This document shows positions 1-9,227 of a DNA stretch of 64,000 bases, piece after piece. The translations under genes and the position numbers were made by a program. Position 1 is the first letter of the stretch. Each line of letters begins with the position of its first letter. Where the stretch lies: the NCBI RefSeq assembly GCF_025150245.1, contig NZ_CP102279.1, positions 2,229,423 to 2,293,422 on the forward strand, given 5' to 3'. Source of the DNA: Dorea formicigenerans. Its GTDB lineage: Bacteria; Bacillota; Clostridia; Lachnospirales; Lachnospiraceae. The notes below the pieces were generated by a model that searched no databases, was not told the origin of the DNA, and saw only the letters and a program-made list of their open reading frames with translations.

Positions 1-986
1 GAATGGTCGCTTCCTACACAGGAAAGTGTTCCATCTAAAACGTAATCCCACAGCTTCTCCATATCTTCTTTCTTACGCATCGGAGGTGTACATTTTGCCG
101 GTGCACCTTTTTCAAATACAAAATCTTCTGTAAATCCAAGGTAATGTGGACATGTCTCAGCAGTAATCGGAAGTCCTTCATGGATTGCATCCTTAACAAC
201 CTGAGCTACCATCGGGTGGCTGACATGGCAAATGTGTACGCGTCCGCCAGTTGCTCTAGCCATATCAATAACATTCTTTGTAGCAACATATTCTGTCCAT
301 ACGTCATGAGAATCCAGGAAGTCACGAATCTTCTCTTCATTTGTTCTTCCTTCTTTTGCTTTTGCTTCTTTTTCTCTCTCAAGAACCTGTCCATATTCCT
401 CACAATGGAATCCACAAAGTGCTCCATACGGTTTTAAAATTTCAAGAGCTTTACGAACATTTCCCATGTTAACTGTCGGGAACAGATCACCGTTTGGACA
501 TGTAAATCCTTTAAATGCTGCAACTCCACAATTGTGAAGATCTACAAGATCATTCATATTATTCTTTACTGAGTCCGGTTTGTCATCATAATCTCCTACG
601 ATTCCTCCCCAAAGTGCATAATCAACTAATGAGTGTTTGCTAATTTTTCCAAGCTTCAGGTCAAAAATCTCCTTATTCATAAGAGATGGATCATTATTAA
701 GTGGCATATCAATCAGTGTTGTACACCCTGCAACAACTGCTGCTCTTGAACCTGTCTCAAAATCCTCACGATACTCAAATCCTGGCTCATTCAGATGTGC
801 ATGACAGTCGATGATACCTGGAAATACATAATTTCCTTTTGCATCAATCACTTCTTTTGCATCTACCGGTGCTCCCTTTGCAAAAAATCCTGCATACTTT
901 CCGTCCTGGATTGCAATGTCTGCCTCGTAGATACGATCTGGTGTTACAAGTTTTCCGTTCTTCACTAAAACATCATACATATTCAT
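1..986 (-). CDS. allB: Allantoinase, N-terminal part (runs off left edge)
   Basis: Zinc-dependent cyclic amidohydrolase predicted to open the hydantoin ring of allantoin to allantoate in cytosolic purine/ureide catabolism. Only the first 328 codons are present; the family is about 450 residues, so roughly 120 C-terminal residues lie beyond the edge. Visible metal ligands are His62 and His64 in CHAHLNEPG (the allantoinase form of the HxH motif), the carboxylated-lysine candidate Lys159 in AAFKGF, His194 in GFHCEE, His251/254/257 in HICHVSH, and Asp327 in GSDHS. Start ATG at 986 follows AAGGAGG by 5-6 nt. A dihydroorotase or hydantoinase is the alternative, but the NEPG motif and the divergent AllH-family neighbour favour allantoinase. 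Confidence 0.85.
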   Translation of the reverse strand, partial: MNMYDVLVKNGKLVTPDRIYEADIAIQDGKYAGFFAKGAPVDAKEVIDAKGNYVFPGIIDCHAHLNEPGFEYREDFETGSRAAVVAGCTTLIDMPLNNDPSLMNKEIFDLKLGKISKHSLVDYALWGGIVGDYDDKPDSVKNNMNDLVDLHNCGVAAFKGFTCPNGDLFPTVNMGNVRKALEILKPYGALCGFHCEEYGQVLEREKEAKAKEGRTNEEKIRDFLDSHDVWTEYVATKNVIDMARATGGRVHICHVSHPMVAQVVKDAIHEGLPITAETCPHYLGFTEDFVFEKGAPAKCTPPMRKKEDMEKLWDYVLDGTLSCVGSDH

Positions 987-1048
987 GTTCCTCCTTAAAA
1001 ATTGAATCAAATCAGCCGTAACCAGCTCAATTTCTTTCTATAGTCGAT

Positions 1049-1077
1049 ATATTACTGGATTTTCCCCAAAAATACAA
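1049..1077 (-). promoter_or_regulatory. Candidate allantoinase promoter
   Basis: Reading the minus strand, TTGTAT (1077-1072) and TAATAT (1054-1049) are separated by 17 bp. This would start transcription about 55 nt ahead of the allantoinase ATG. The match is only moderate and the region is AT-rich, so chance matches are likely. Confidence 0.4.
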
Positions 1078-1173
1078 TCACTATTTTCTTACATTTTTCT
1101 CCATCTTTTTATCTACTTTAGATAATTTCATCGCATTGTTTATTGATTTTTTTGTCCAATATGCATAAAAATA

Positions 1174-1212
1174 CGCAAAGTAACCCTATCGTCTTGGCTA
1201 GGCTCCTTTGCG
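1174..1212. other. Nested inverted repeat of unknown role
   Basis: CGCAAAG (1174-1180) pairs perfectly with CTTTGCG (1206-1212), and CCTA (1185-1188) with TAGG (1199-1202) inside it. It stands out as a GC-richer island in very AT-rich DNA. On the minus strand the stem is followed by TATTTTTATG, weakly terminator-like. It could be an operator, an attenuator or a small structured RNA. It does not match a riboswitch consensus I know. Confidence 0.4.
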
Positions 1213-1529
1213 AAAATTTCAACCACTTTTTAATTTTTATTGATTTATATCAAAAATGATTGGTCAACCGTTTTTCAGTTTCTTTTACATATATTTTATC
1301 CTAATTTGATAATTTTCACAATGACCTATCCTCCAAAATATGACACATTTTTTTGTATAATATGCACAGTCATGTATTGTATTTTTATATAAACAATACA
1401 GTTTTATTGGTTAATTTTAAAATTTTTTATAATTTTCGTTATATTATTAACATTTTCTTCGGTTTTTGCCCATTTTTTCTTATTTAAAATTTGTGCAATT
1501 TTATTTAAAATTTCAAGAACCACATTTTA

Positions 1530-1557
1530 TATTGTGTATTATATTGTGTACATTGTG
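1530..1557 (+). repeat. ATTGTG direct repeats overlapping the allH promoter
   Basis: TATTGTGTA occurs at 1530-1538 and again at 1542-1550 (12-bp period). A third ATTGTG at 1552-1557 overlaps the candidate -35 of the downstream gene. The placement suits binding of an activator or repressor, but no regulator is identified. Confidence 0.45.
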
Positions 1558-1581
1558 ATTTTTCGGCAAATCTGTTATGAT
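1553..1581 (+). promoter_or_regulatory. Candidate allH promoter (extended -10)
   Basis: TTGTGA (1553-1558), a 17-bp spacer and TATGAT (1576-1581), with an upstream TG at 1573-1574 making an extended -10. The predicted start near 1588 leaves a leader of about 40 nt before the ATG at 1629. Confidence 0.55.
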
Positions 1582-1628
1582 AGTACCTGCCAGACAGGCA
1601 AAAGAAACATACACAGGAGTGCATAATT

Positions 1629-2633
1629 ATGACATTATTTTCCATTACAGATACATCTGACTATTTAAATGAACTGCTTTCGGGAGAAACAAGCGGGACA
1701 GTCCACTCTGTATATAGAAAAACTATCAACTTATCTATTGGTGGAACACTGGCAGCCTTACAGGCAAAGGGTTCACCCATCTCGCCAATCAGTCTGATTA
1801 CAACATTGACTTCCGAAAAAATGGAGAGTCTTGAAATATCTGCCGGAGATTTTGTTACTTTAAAAGAGAATATCATTACTATTTATAGAAGTAACCGCAC
1901 TCTTCAGGCTTCCACAGATATGAACACTCTTGATAATAAAAAGGAAATTGGATTTTCTTTTGAAGAAGCAACAATTCACAACTTACATTTGTTACATTCA
2001 TTAAAATGTGCAAACTCTCTGTCAGATACCATGCTTCACCAGCTTCATAACAATATCAGAACATGTCTTTCTAATATTTCCACCGGAGGCTTTGAAGTGA
2101 TCTTCAACCAACGTGTAAATGATGATACTTCTATGATGCTTGTTGCTGCAAAGAAAAAAATCGAACGATGCACCAGACTATATAGAAATAAAAAATATAC
2201 AGAGACCGGAATCGAACTTGCCCGACTGATCGGACTTGGCATCGGGCTGACTCCAAGCGGTGATGATTTCCTATGCGGTGTGCTTGCCGGATTAATTCTT
2301 ACAGGGCAAACAGAATCCACATTTGCCAAGAGCCTTCACAAAACAATTGCAGAACATCTGAATGATACCGTCGATGTAAGTGCTGCATTTCTCCACTGTG
2401 CATTAAAAGGACAATTTAGCCTGGCTGTGAATCATTTACTCGTAAATACAGGTTGTGAATCTCCACAAGATACTTCTTATATTAAATGCAACCCTCAAAT
2501 TACTCCTGGAATTGCAAATATCCCAGCAATTACTGAAAATTTTCTGGCAATCGGGCATTCTTCCGGGACAGATACTTTGTGCGGAATTCTATACGCACTG
2601 GAATTATTTCTTTTTCAGAAATGTAACCTATAA
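1629..2633 (+). CDS. allH: DUF2877 / AllH-family protein
   Basis: A 334-residue member of the DUF2877 family. Family knowledge: the E. coli member (YlbF/AllH) works with FdrA/AllF and AllG as an oxamate carbamoyltransferase in allantoin degradation. Diagnostic motifs are GLGIGLTPSGDDFLCGV (about residues 205-221) and the C-terminal GHSSGTDTLCGIL. Start ATG is preceded by AGGAGT (1615-1620). It diverges from the allantoinase, which supports a ureide role, but no allF or allG partner is visible; they could lie left of the window. Symbol assigned by family only. Confidence 0.7.
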   Translation: MTLFSITDTSDYLNELLSGETSGTVHSVYRKTINLSIGGTLAALQAKGSPISPISLITTLTSEKMESLEISAGDFVTLKENIITIYRSNRTLQASTDMNTLDNKKEIGFSFEEATIHNLHLLHSLKCANSLSDTMLHQLHNNIRTCLSNISTGGFEVIFNQRVNDDTSMMLVAAKKKIERCTRLYRNKKYTETGIELARLIGLGIGLTPSGDDFLCGVLAGLILTGQTESTFAKSLHKTIAEHLNDTVDVSAAFLHCALKGQFSLAVNHLLVNTGCESPQDTSYIKCNPQITPGIANIPAITENFLAIGHSSGTDTLCGILYALELFLFQKCNL

Positions 2634-2650
2634 AAAATTTTGTTCATAAT

Positions 2651-2742
2651 AAAAAAACATTCTTTCCATGTACACCCGGCTCTGAAAAGTCGGATTATAA
2701 ACCTTACTTTTTCAGAGCCAGCATGACATTCAGAATGTTTTA
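2651..2742. terminator. Bidirectional terminator between convergent genes
   Basis: Two nested inverted repeats. The outer pair is AAACATTCT (2655-2663) with AGAATGTTT (2732-2740); the inner is GGCTCTGAAAAGT (2678-2690) with ACTTTTTCAGAGCC (2706-2719). A-runs before and T-runs after the outer arms suit termination of both the allH and niaR transcripts. Confidence 0.7.
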
Positions 2743-2746
2743 ATAA

Positions 2747-3301
2747 CTAATTTTCAACCAAAAATCCTAATTTTCTCAGTTCCTCTTCTATCATCCCCAG
2801 CGTTTCTTCACTGTCCGCTGTCACAGTATGATAGTGATAATCGGAGGTAATATTCTTAAGCGGTGTTGACTTGCCACTTTCGATATCTGCCAGAAATTCT
2901 TTTACTTTTCTTCTGGAAGTAATTCCAAGTTCCGCCTCAATATGCCCATAAACTTTATGGTTTACCATAACATTTTTCACTTGACCGCCAAGATCGACAA
3001 TAGTACAAAGTTCCGTCTCAAGCTGCTCGTCTGTATGACGTACTTTAAAAACTCTCTCGGCGCAAGTCTGCCCTTCCAATACATATCCCCGGTTTGTTGA
3101 TATGATATCATACCCCGAAGCCCGTAACAGGGCAATATCCTGAACAATAACCTGACGGCTCACATCATAATCCTTCGCAAGTTTCGAACCCGAAACCGGT
3201 CTGTCACTTTCTTTTATATTCTTCAATATCTCCTGTCTTCTATCAGAACCTGTCATACTGCTTTCGTAATCTCCTTCATCATCAATCACAAAATCTATCA
3301 T
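2747..3301 (-). CDS. niaR: NiaR-type transcriptional repressor of niacin uptake/NAD synthesis
   Basis: A 184-residue DNA-binding protein with an N-terminal winged helix (about residues 20-75; SRQVIVQDIALLRASGYDI) and a C-terminal 3H domain carrying RHTDEQ, NHKVYGHIEAEL and YHYHTVTADSEE. Family knowledge: NiaR/YrxA senses nicotinic acid and represses niacin transport and NAD synthesis genes. The frame opens at 3301 without a Shine-Dalgarno. The internal ATG at 3256 (MTGSDRRQEIL) fits the family N-terminus and follows AAGGAGAT by about 14 nt, so the protein may really be 169 residues. Autoregulation is likely, because a perfect dyad lies inside its promoter. Confidence 0.8.
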   Translation of the reverse strand: MIDFVIDDEGDYESSMTGSDRRQEILKNIKESDRPVSGSKLAKDYDVSRQVIVQDIALLRASGYDIISTNRGYVLEGQTCAERVFKVRHTDEQLETELCTIVDLGGQVKNVMVNHKVYGHIEAELGITSRRKVKEFLADIESGKSTPLKNITSDYHYHTVTADSEETLGMIEEELRKLGFLVEN

Positions 3302-3344
3302 TTAAAAACTGTTTTTAGAAGCATTTCCACTTACTGTCTTAATC

Positions 3345-3373
3345 ATTATAATGCACATTTATAGTATGTGCAA
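3345..3373 (-). promoter_or_regulatory. niaR promoter with internal operator dyad
   Basis: On the minus strand TTGCAC (3373-3368), 17 bp, TATAAT (3350-3345) is close to the sigma-A consensus. A perfect inverted repeat TGCACAT-7 nt-ATGTGCA (3352-3372) fills the spacer and overlaps the -35, the expected place for a repressor site. Confidence 0.75.
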
Positions 3374-3475
3374 GAATGCTCTTCCAAACATGAACAGAAT
3401 CCTCTACTGAAAGATCTTTTGTACATTTTTCATCTGCAGAACCTGCCACCGGCAGCTTCTTCCGAACGCATGGCA

Positions 3476-3516
3476 ACACAAAAACCCCTCACGCCATAAT
3501 TGATGTAAGGGGTTTT
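3476..3516 (-). terminator. ppdK terminator
   Basis: AAAACCCCT (3481-3489) pairs with AGGGGTTTT (3508-3516). Read on the minus strand the stem ends in a T-run, about 45 nt after the ppdK stop. Confidence 0.75.
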
Positions 3517-3560
3517 CTATATAAGCTAATTAACGTTCTATGCCAGTCACCTACAGTGTA

Positions 3561-6185
3561 CTACCTTTGATTTATGGCTGCCTGCGCAGCAGAAAGTTTG
3601 GCTATTGGAACTCTGAATGGTGAGCAGGAAACGTAATTCAATCCCAACTCATTGCAGAACTCTACAGATGACGGATCTCCTCCATGTTCTCCACAGATTC
3701 CAATATGAAGGTTCGGATTTGCTTCTTTTCCAAGTGCAATTGCCATCTCCATCAGTTTTCCAACACCTTTTTGATCCAGTTTTGCAAATGGATCGTTTTC
3801 GTAAATCTTCGCATCATAATATGCGTCCAGGAATTTTCCTGCATCATCACGGGAGAATCCAAATGTCATCTGAGTCAGGTCATTTGTTCCGAAGCAGAAG
3901 AAGTCAGCTTCTTTTGCAATCTCATCTGCTGTAAGTGCTGCTCTTGGAATTTCGATCATTGTTCCGACTTCATATTCCAATTCAATACCTGATGCAGCAA
4001 TCTCTGCATCTGCAGTTTCTACTACAAATTTCTTTACATATTTTAACTCTTTGACTTCTCCAACCAACGGAATCATAATTTCCGGCTTAATGTTCCAATC
4101 CGGATGATTTTTCTTTACTTTAATAGCTGCCCGGATGACTGCTTTTGTCTGCATCTTTGCGATTTCCGGATAGGTCACAGCAAGGCGGCAGCCACGATGT
4201 CCCATCATCGGGTTGAACTCATGAAGACTCGCAATAATATTTTTAATCTGTTCTACCGTTTTTCCTTGTGCATCTGCAAGCTTCTTAATATCCTCTTCCT
4301 CCGTTGGTACGAATTCATGAAGTGGCGGATCCAGGAAACGTATTGTAACCGGGTTTCCTTCCAATGCTTCGTAGAGTGCTTCAAAATCTCCCTGCTGATA
4401 TGGCAGGATTTTATCCAGTGCTGCTTCTCGCTCCTCTACTGTATCTGCACAGATCATCTCACGGAATGCTGCAATTCTGTTCTCATCAAAGAACATATGC
4501 TCTGTACGGCAAAGTCCAATTCCTTCTGCTCCAAGTTCTACCGCTTTCTTAGCATCTGCCGGTGTATCCGCATTTGTCCGGACTTTCATAGTACGATATT
4601 TATCAGCCCAGTTCATGATCTTCTCGAACTCACCTGTAATTGTTGCATCTACAGTAGGAATGATGCCTTCATAAATGTTTCCTGTCGTTCCATCTAAGGA
4701 AATTGCGTCTCCTTCGTGAAATGTTTTCGCTGCTAAGGTAAATTTTTTATTTTCTTCATCCATTGCAATATCACCGCAACCAGATACACAGCATGTTCCC
4801 ATACCACGGGCAACTACTGCTGCATGGGAAGTCGTTCCTCCGCGGACTGTCAAGATTCCCTGTGCGGATTTCATACCGGTAATATCCTCCGGTGATGTCT
4901 CCAGGCGGACAAGAACTACTTTCTCTCCTCGTTTTGCCCACTCCACTGCATCTTCAGCAGAGAATACAACCTTTCCGCATGCAGCTCCCGGAGATGCACC
5001 AATTCCTTTTCCAAGTGCTGTTGCTCTCTTTAATACTTTCTGGTCGAACTGCGGATGGAGAAGGGTATCCAGATTACGAGGATCGATCATTGCAACAGCC
5101 TCTTCCTCTGTTCTCATTCCTTCATCAACAAGATCACAAGCAATCTTCAGAGCAGCTTTCGCTGTTCTTTTACCATTACGTGTCTGTAACATATACAATT
5201 TACCATGCTCTACAGTAAACTCCATGTCCTGCATATCTCTATAGTGTTTTTCAAGAGTCTCACAAACCTGTTTGAACTGTACGAATGCTTCCGGGAATTT
5301 TTCTTCCATCTCTGAAATGTGCATTGGTGTACGAACACCTGCAACTACGTCTTCTCCCTGTGCATTTGTAAGGAATTCTCCGAACAGACCGTTCTCTCCT
5401 GTAGCCGGGTCACGAGTAAACGCAACACCTGTACCACAGTCATCTCCCATATTTCCAAATGCCATCATCTGAACATTAACTGCGGTTCCCCAGGAATAAG
5501 GAATATCATTGTCGCGACGATACACATTTGCACGAGGATTATCCCAGGAGCGGAATACTGCCTTTATAGCTTCTGTTAACTGCTCTTTTGGATCTGTCGG
5601 GAAATCGGTACCAATCTTTTCTTTATATTCTGCCTTAAACTGCCCTGCCAGTTCTTTCAGATCATCCGCGGTAAGCTCTACATCAAGCTTCACACCACGT
5701 TTTGCCTTCATCTGATCAATCAGCTCTTCAAAATATTTCTTACCTACTTCCATAACTACATCGGAAAACATCTGAATGAATCTGCGATAGCAGTCCCATG
5801 CCCAGCGTGGATTACCGGACGCACAAGCCAAAGTCTCGACAACTTCTTCATTGAGTCCGAGATTCAGGATTGTGTCCATCATACCTGGCATCGATGCTCG
5901 TGCTCCAGAACGAACAGAAACGAGCAGCGGATTTGTCTTATCACCAAATTTCTTGCCTGTGATAACTTCCATCTGATCAATGGCTTCAAGAATCTGTTTC
6001 ATAATCTCGTCATTGATCTGTCTGCCATCTTCATAGTACTGTGTGCAGGCTTCCGTTGTCACGGTAAAGCCTTGTGGCACCGGCAGTCCCAAATTCGTCA
6101 TCTCCGCAAGATTTGCGCCTTTGCCACCAAGGAGATTTCTCATGGTAGCGTTACCTTCTGTAAACATATAAACCCATTTTGCCAT
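3561..6185 (-). CDS. ppdK: Pyruvate, phosphate dikinase
   Basis: Cytosolic enzyme interconverting pyruvate, ATP and Pi with phosphoenolpyruvate, AMP and PPi. In fermentative Clostridia it serves PEP-based glycolysis or gluconeogenesis. The 874 residues match full-length bacterial PPDK. The N-terminal nucleotide-binding domain opens with FTEGNATMRNLLGGKGANLAEM. The phosphohistidine domain has GGTTSHAAVVARGMGT near residue 455 (catalytic His), and the C-terminal PEP/pyruvate TIM barrel includes RFLDPPLHEF and GHRGCRLA, ending with GICGEHGGDP. Start ATG has AGGAGG 8 nt upstream. Single-gene unit with its own strong promoter and terminator. Confidence 0.96.
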   Translation of the reverse strand: MAKWVYMFTEGNATMRNLLGGKGANLAEMTNLGLPVPQGFTVTTEACTQYYEDGRQINDEIMKQILEAIDQMEVITGKKFGDKTNPLLVSVRSGARASMPGMMDTILNLGLNEEVVETLACASGNPRWAWDCYRRFIQMFSDVVMEVGKKYFEELIDQMKAKRGVKLDVELTADDLKELAGQFKAEYKEKIGTDFPTDPKEQLTEAIKAVFRSWDNPRANVYRRDNDIPYSWGTAVNVQMMAFGNMGDDCGTGVAFTRDPATGENGLFGEFLTNAQGEDVVAGVRTPMHISEMEEKFPEAFVQFKQVCETLEKHYRDMQDMEFTVEHGKLYMLQTRNGKRTAKAALKIACDLVDEGMRTEEEAVAMIDPRNLDTLLHPQFDQKVLKRATALGKGIGASPGAACGKVVFSAEDAVEWAKRGEKVVLVRLETSPEDITGMKSAQGILTVRGGTTSHAAVVARGMGTCCVSGCGDIAMDEENKKFTLAAKTFHEGDAISLDGTTGNIYEGIIPTVDATITGEFEKIMNWADKYRTMKVRTNADTPADAKKAVELGAEGIGLCRTEHMFFDENRIAAFREMICADTVEEREAALDKILPYQQGDFEALYEALEGNPVTIRFLDPPLHEFVPTEEEDIKKLADAQGKTVEQIKNIIASLHEFNPMMGHRGCRLAVTYPEIAKMQTKAVIRAAIKVKKNHPDWNIKPEIMIPLVGEVKELKYVKKFVVETADAEIAASGIELEYEVGTMIEIPRAALTADEIAKEADFFCFGTNDLTQMTFGFSRDDAGKFLDAYYDAKIYENDPFAKLDQKGVGKLMEMAIALGKEANPNLHIGICGEHGGDPSSVEFCNELGLNYVSCSPFRVPIAKLSAAQAAINQR

Positions 6186-6304
6186 AGCTATGACCTCCTA
6201 ATACATTTCCTGTTAAGGGTCAAAGCCAAAAACACCATTGTTTTTGTAGAAAATGGTCATGAGGCAAAAACCCCAACATTATATTTTTTGTAAGTCGCAA
6301 CTAT

Positions 6305-6333
6305 ATTGTAGCACTTTGTTATATTTTTGTCAA
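6305..6333 (-). promoter_or_regulatory. ppdK promoter
   Basis: Perfect TTGACA (6333-6328), 17-bp spacer, TACAAT (6310-6305) on the minus strand. It gives a leader of about 110 nt. The -35 directly abuts the terminator of the upstream gene. Confidence 0.8.
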
Positions 6334-6334
6334 T

Positions 6335-6360
6335 AAAACAGAGGGATTATTCTCCCTCTG
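6335..6360 (-). terminator. Terminator of the M18 aminopeptidase gene
   Basis: CAGAGGGA (6339-6346) and TCCCTCTG (6353-6360) form an 8-bp stem with a 6-nt loop, followed on the minus strand by TTTTATTG. The T-run merges into the ppdK -35 box. Confidence 0.8.
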
Positions 6361-6462
6361 CTCTACAATAATTCGCATGCTTTTCGACATATTTCGTTCC
6401 TTAAAAATGTTCTTGGCATCTTTACTGAGAAATGCACGTCGTGCAACGTATACACGTAAATA

Positions 6463-7860
6463 CTACATATTTTTCAAAAATGCAACATAACCTTTATATG
6501 CCTCGTATACATCGGCTTTGCTTGTCACTTCCCAAGGTGCATGCATGGATAACACTGCCACACCGCTGTCGATGACTTCCATGCCGTAATTTGCCATGAT
6601 GTAAGCAATGGTTCCACCGCCGCCTGCGTCAACTTTTCCAAGTTCGGCGAACTGATAAGATACGTCTGCATCATCCATGACACCACGAATCTTTGCAAGG
6701 TACTCTGCATTGGCATCATTAGAACCACTCTTACCACGGCTTCCAGTGAATTTATTAAATACAAGTCCTTTTCCGAAAAATGCAGAACTTCTCTTTTCGA
6801 ACACATCTGCGTACATCGGATCATATGCTGCACTTACATCGGAAGATAACATTCTGGAATTCTGCAAAGCTCTTCTGACTTGCAGCTCGGACTCCCCGTC
6901 AGTCATAGCAACCAGTTCAGCCACTACATTTTCAAAGAATCTGGAATGCATACCGGTTGCGCCTACGCTTCCGATCTCTTCCTTATCTACAAGGATGCAG
7001 CATCCGGTACGTGTAACCTGAGGCGTATCCAGAATTGCCAATAAAGATGTAAATGCACAAACACGGTCATCCTGACCGTATGCCAGCACCATGCTTCTGT
7101 CAAGACCACAGTCTCTTGCTTTTCCTGCCGGAACAATCTCAAGTTCTGCAGAGAGGAAATCTTCTTCCTCCATATCATAATATTTCTTCAGAAGTTCCAT
7201 CACATTTGCCTTAACTGCTTCTTTTTCTTCCTGATCAAGAGAAGAATCCTGCTCAAGCGGCCGGCTTCCAATTAAAAGATCCAGTTTCTCGCCTTCTACG
7301 ACTACACTTCCCTTTTTCTCAAGCTGCTTTGATGCAAGATGTACAAGAAGATCTGTAATCACAAATACCGGATCTTCCTCCTCATCTCCAATGCTGACCG
7401 GAACAATTGTTCCGTCTTTTTTTGCGATCACACCGTGAAGAGCAAGCGGAAGTGTTACCCATTGATATTTCTTGATTCCTCCATAATAATGAGTATCCAG
7501 ATAAGCCAGCTCTTCATTTTCATATAAAGGGTTCTGCTTCACATCAATACGCGGAGAGTCAATGTGTGCACCTAAGATATTCATTCCATTTTCCAACGGC
7601 TCCTGACCGATGATGAACAGTGCAATACTCTTATCCATGCACACTGCATACACTTTATCCCCAGCTTTTAATTTTACATGTTCCTTCTGAAGCTCTTTTA
7701 AATTCTTATATCCGGCAGCTTCTGCCTTTTTCACCGCAAGTGTAATACACTCACGTTCTGTCTTTCCATCGTCCAGACAATTCTTATATGTCTCATTGAT
7801 CTTGTCTAATTTTTCCAGTTCTGTCTGGTCATATACTTTCCATGCATTTCTACGTTCCAT
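6463..7860 (-). CDS. M18-family aminopeptidase
   Basis: A 465-residue metallo-aminopeptidase of family M18, a cytosolic, usually dodecameric, zinc/cobalt enzyme removing N-terminal acidic or neutral residues from peptides. Metal-site motifs are [10 protein letters not shown] (about residues 97-106), [13 protein letters not shown], and a C-terminal [12 protein letters not shown]. The frame can be opened at a TTG (7866), but the AAGGAG lies only 2 nt before it and 8 nt before the ATG at 7860, so I use 7860. It is divergent from sstT; peptide breakdown and serine uptake could be related, but that is inference. Confidence 0.9.
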   Translation of the reverse strand: MERRNAWKVYDQTELEKLDKINETYKNCLDDGKTERECITLAVKKAEAAGYKNLKELQKEHVKLKAGDKVYAVCMDKSIALFIIGQEPLENGMNILGAHIDSPRIDVKQNPLYENEELAYLDTHYYGGIKKYQWVTLPLALHGVIAKKDGTIVPVSIGDEEEDPVFVITDLLVHLASKQLEKKGSVVVEGEKLDLLIGSRPLEQDSSLDQEEKEAVKANVMELLKKYYDMEEEDFLSAELEIVPAGKARDCGLDRSMVLAYGQDDRVCAFTSLLAILDTPQVTRTGCCILVDKEEIGSVGATGMHSRFFENVVAELVAMTDGESELQVRRALQNSRMLSSDVSAAYDPMYADVFEKRSSAFFGKGLVFNKFTGSRGKSGSNDANAEYLAKIRGVMDDADVSYQFAELGKVDAGGGGTIAYIMANYGMEVIDSGVAVLSMHAPWEVTSKADVYEAYKGYVAFLKNM

Positions 7861-7992
7861 GCTCAAGACTCCTTTTTCTTATATTTCGCAGCTAAATTTC
7901 TGCCACAATTTGATAATAAGTATATCATATTATAAATACATTATTTACATTTTTCCTAAAGTTCATTATAATTTTAATTGCATTTTAATTGT

Positions 7993-7998
7993 TATACT
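7993..7998 (+). promoter_or_regulatory. Candidate sstT extended -10
   Basis: TATACT (7993-7998) preceded by TG at 7990-7991 gives an extended -10, only about 14 nt upstream of the GGGGA ribosome binding site. No good -35 is visible. Confidence 0.35.
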
Positions 7999-8017
7999 AT
8001 CAAAAGGGGAAATGAAC

Positions 8018-9223
8018 ATGAAAAATTTGATTCAAAAATGGAACAACATCAGTCTGATCAAACGCATTATCTGCGGTCTGATCATCGGAATTGCTTTGGG
8101 ACTTATTTTCCCACAGGCGACCGCAATCTCCATTCTCGGAGATCTGTTCGTCGGAGCACTTCGTGGAATCGCACCGCTTCTTGTATTCTTCCTGATTATG
8201 AGTTCCCTTTGCCGCATGGCAAAAGGCCAGAAAACGAACATGTCTTTTATCGTGATACTGTACCTGCTCGGCAATCTGTTCTCTGCATTATCTGCAGTTA
8301 TTGCCAGCTACTTGTTCCCGGTAACTCTGACATTTTCACAGAGCACGAATACTCAGGATATCACACCACCGACCGGTGTCACAGAAGTGCTGAAAAATCT
8401 GCTGATGAATGTCGTTGCGAATCCAGTCGACTCACTGGTAAACGCCAATTATATCGGAATCCTTGCATGGGCCATCATACTTGGCATTGCTCTTAAGAGT
8501 GCAAGTGATGGCACAAAGAATGCTTTGGAGAATATTTCAGATGCTATCGCAACTGCAGTAAAATGGATCATTAACTGTGCACCATTTGGTATCATGGGAC
8601 TGATCTTCACTACAATCTCCGAACAGGGACTCGACGTTCTTCTCGGATACGGACGTCTGATCTGCGTACTGGTCGGAACCATGCTCTTCGTGGCACTTAT
8701 TATGAATCCACTGATTACATTTATCTGCCTTCGTAAGAACCCATACCCACTTGTGCTTCGCTGCCTGAAAGACAGCGGACTGACAGCATTCTTCACCCGA
8801 AGCTCTGCTGCCAACATTCCGGTCAACATGAAACTCTGCCAGGATCTTGGTTTGGACGAGGATACTTACTCCATCTCCATTCCACTTGGCGCAACTATCA
8901 ATATGGCCGGAGCTGCTATTACAATCTCCACTATGGCACTTGCCGCAGCACATACACTGGATATCCACGTAGACTTCCCGACTGCACTGATTCTGTGCGT
9001 CCTCTCTGCAGCCAGCGCTGCCGGAGCTTCCGGTGTAGCCGGTGGATCACTCCTTCTGATTCCACTTGCCTGCAGCCTCTTCGGTATTCCGAACGATGTT
9101 GCTATGCAAGTCGTTGGTGTCGGATTCATCGTTGGAGTTATCCAGGATTCCTGCGAAACCGCACTGAACTCATCTACCGATGTCCTCTTTACGGCAATCG
9201 GAGATATGCGTACACGAAAATAA
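8018..9223 (+). CDS. sstT: Na+/serine-threonine symporter SstT
   Basis: A 401-residue inner-membrane symporter of the dicarboxylate/amino acid:cation symporter family, importing serine and threonine with sodium. Multiple hydrophobic helices start at [18 protein letters not shown]. The family signature regions are present: [12 protein letters not shown] (serine-rich loop), [15 protein letters not shown], and [17 protein letters not shown] near the C-terminus. The long open frame extends upstream, but GGGGAAAT places initiation at the ATG at 8018 (the ATG at 8012 is too close to the Shine-Dalgarno). It converges on glyS. Confidence 0.92.
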   Translation: MKNLIQKWNNISLIKRIICGLIIGIALGLIFPQATAISILGDLFVGALRGIAPLLVFFLIMSSLCRMAKGQKTNMSFIVILYLLGNLFSALSAVIASYLFPVTLTFSQSTNTQDITPPTGVTEVLKNLLMNVVANPVDSLVNANYIGILAWAIILGIALKSASDGTKNALENISDAIATAVKWIINCAPFGIMGLIFTTISEQGLDVLLGYGRLICVLVGTMLFVALIMNPLITFICLRKNPYPLVLRCLKDSGLTAFFTRSSAANIPVNMKLCQDLGLDEDTYSISIPLGATINMAGAAITISTMALAAAHTLDIHVDFPTALILCVLSAASAAGASGVAGGSLLLIPLACSLFGIPNDVAMQVVGVGFIVGVIQDSCETALNSSTDVLFTAIGDMRTRK

Positions 9224-9227
9224 CTAT

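Larger units (their letters stand above)
987..1628. other. 640-bp AT-rich divergent intergenic region
   Basis: No credible coding frame on either strand. It separates the divergent allantoinase and AllH-family genes and holds a candidate promoter for each, a run of ATTGTG repeats and an isolated GC-richer inverted repeat, listed separately. The rest is A/T-rich sequence in which I see nothing definable. Confidence 0.7.

Noticed and set aside
1174-1212. Possible cyclic-di-GMP riboswitch
   Set aside because: ACGCAAAG resembles part of the GEMM-I consensus, but the tetraloop-receptor half and GGG/CU core are missing.
4104-4697. 197-codon plus-strand open frame
   Set aside because: It is antisense to the conserved, full-length ppdK; Cys/Phe/Ser-rich composition and no ribosome site mark it as a shadow frame.
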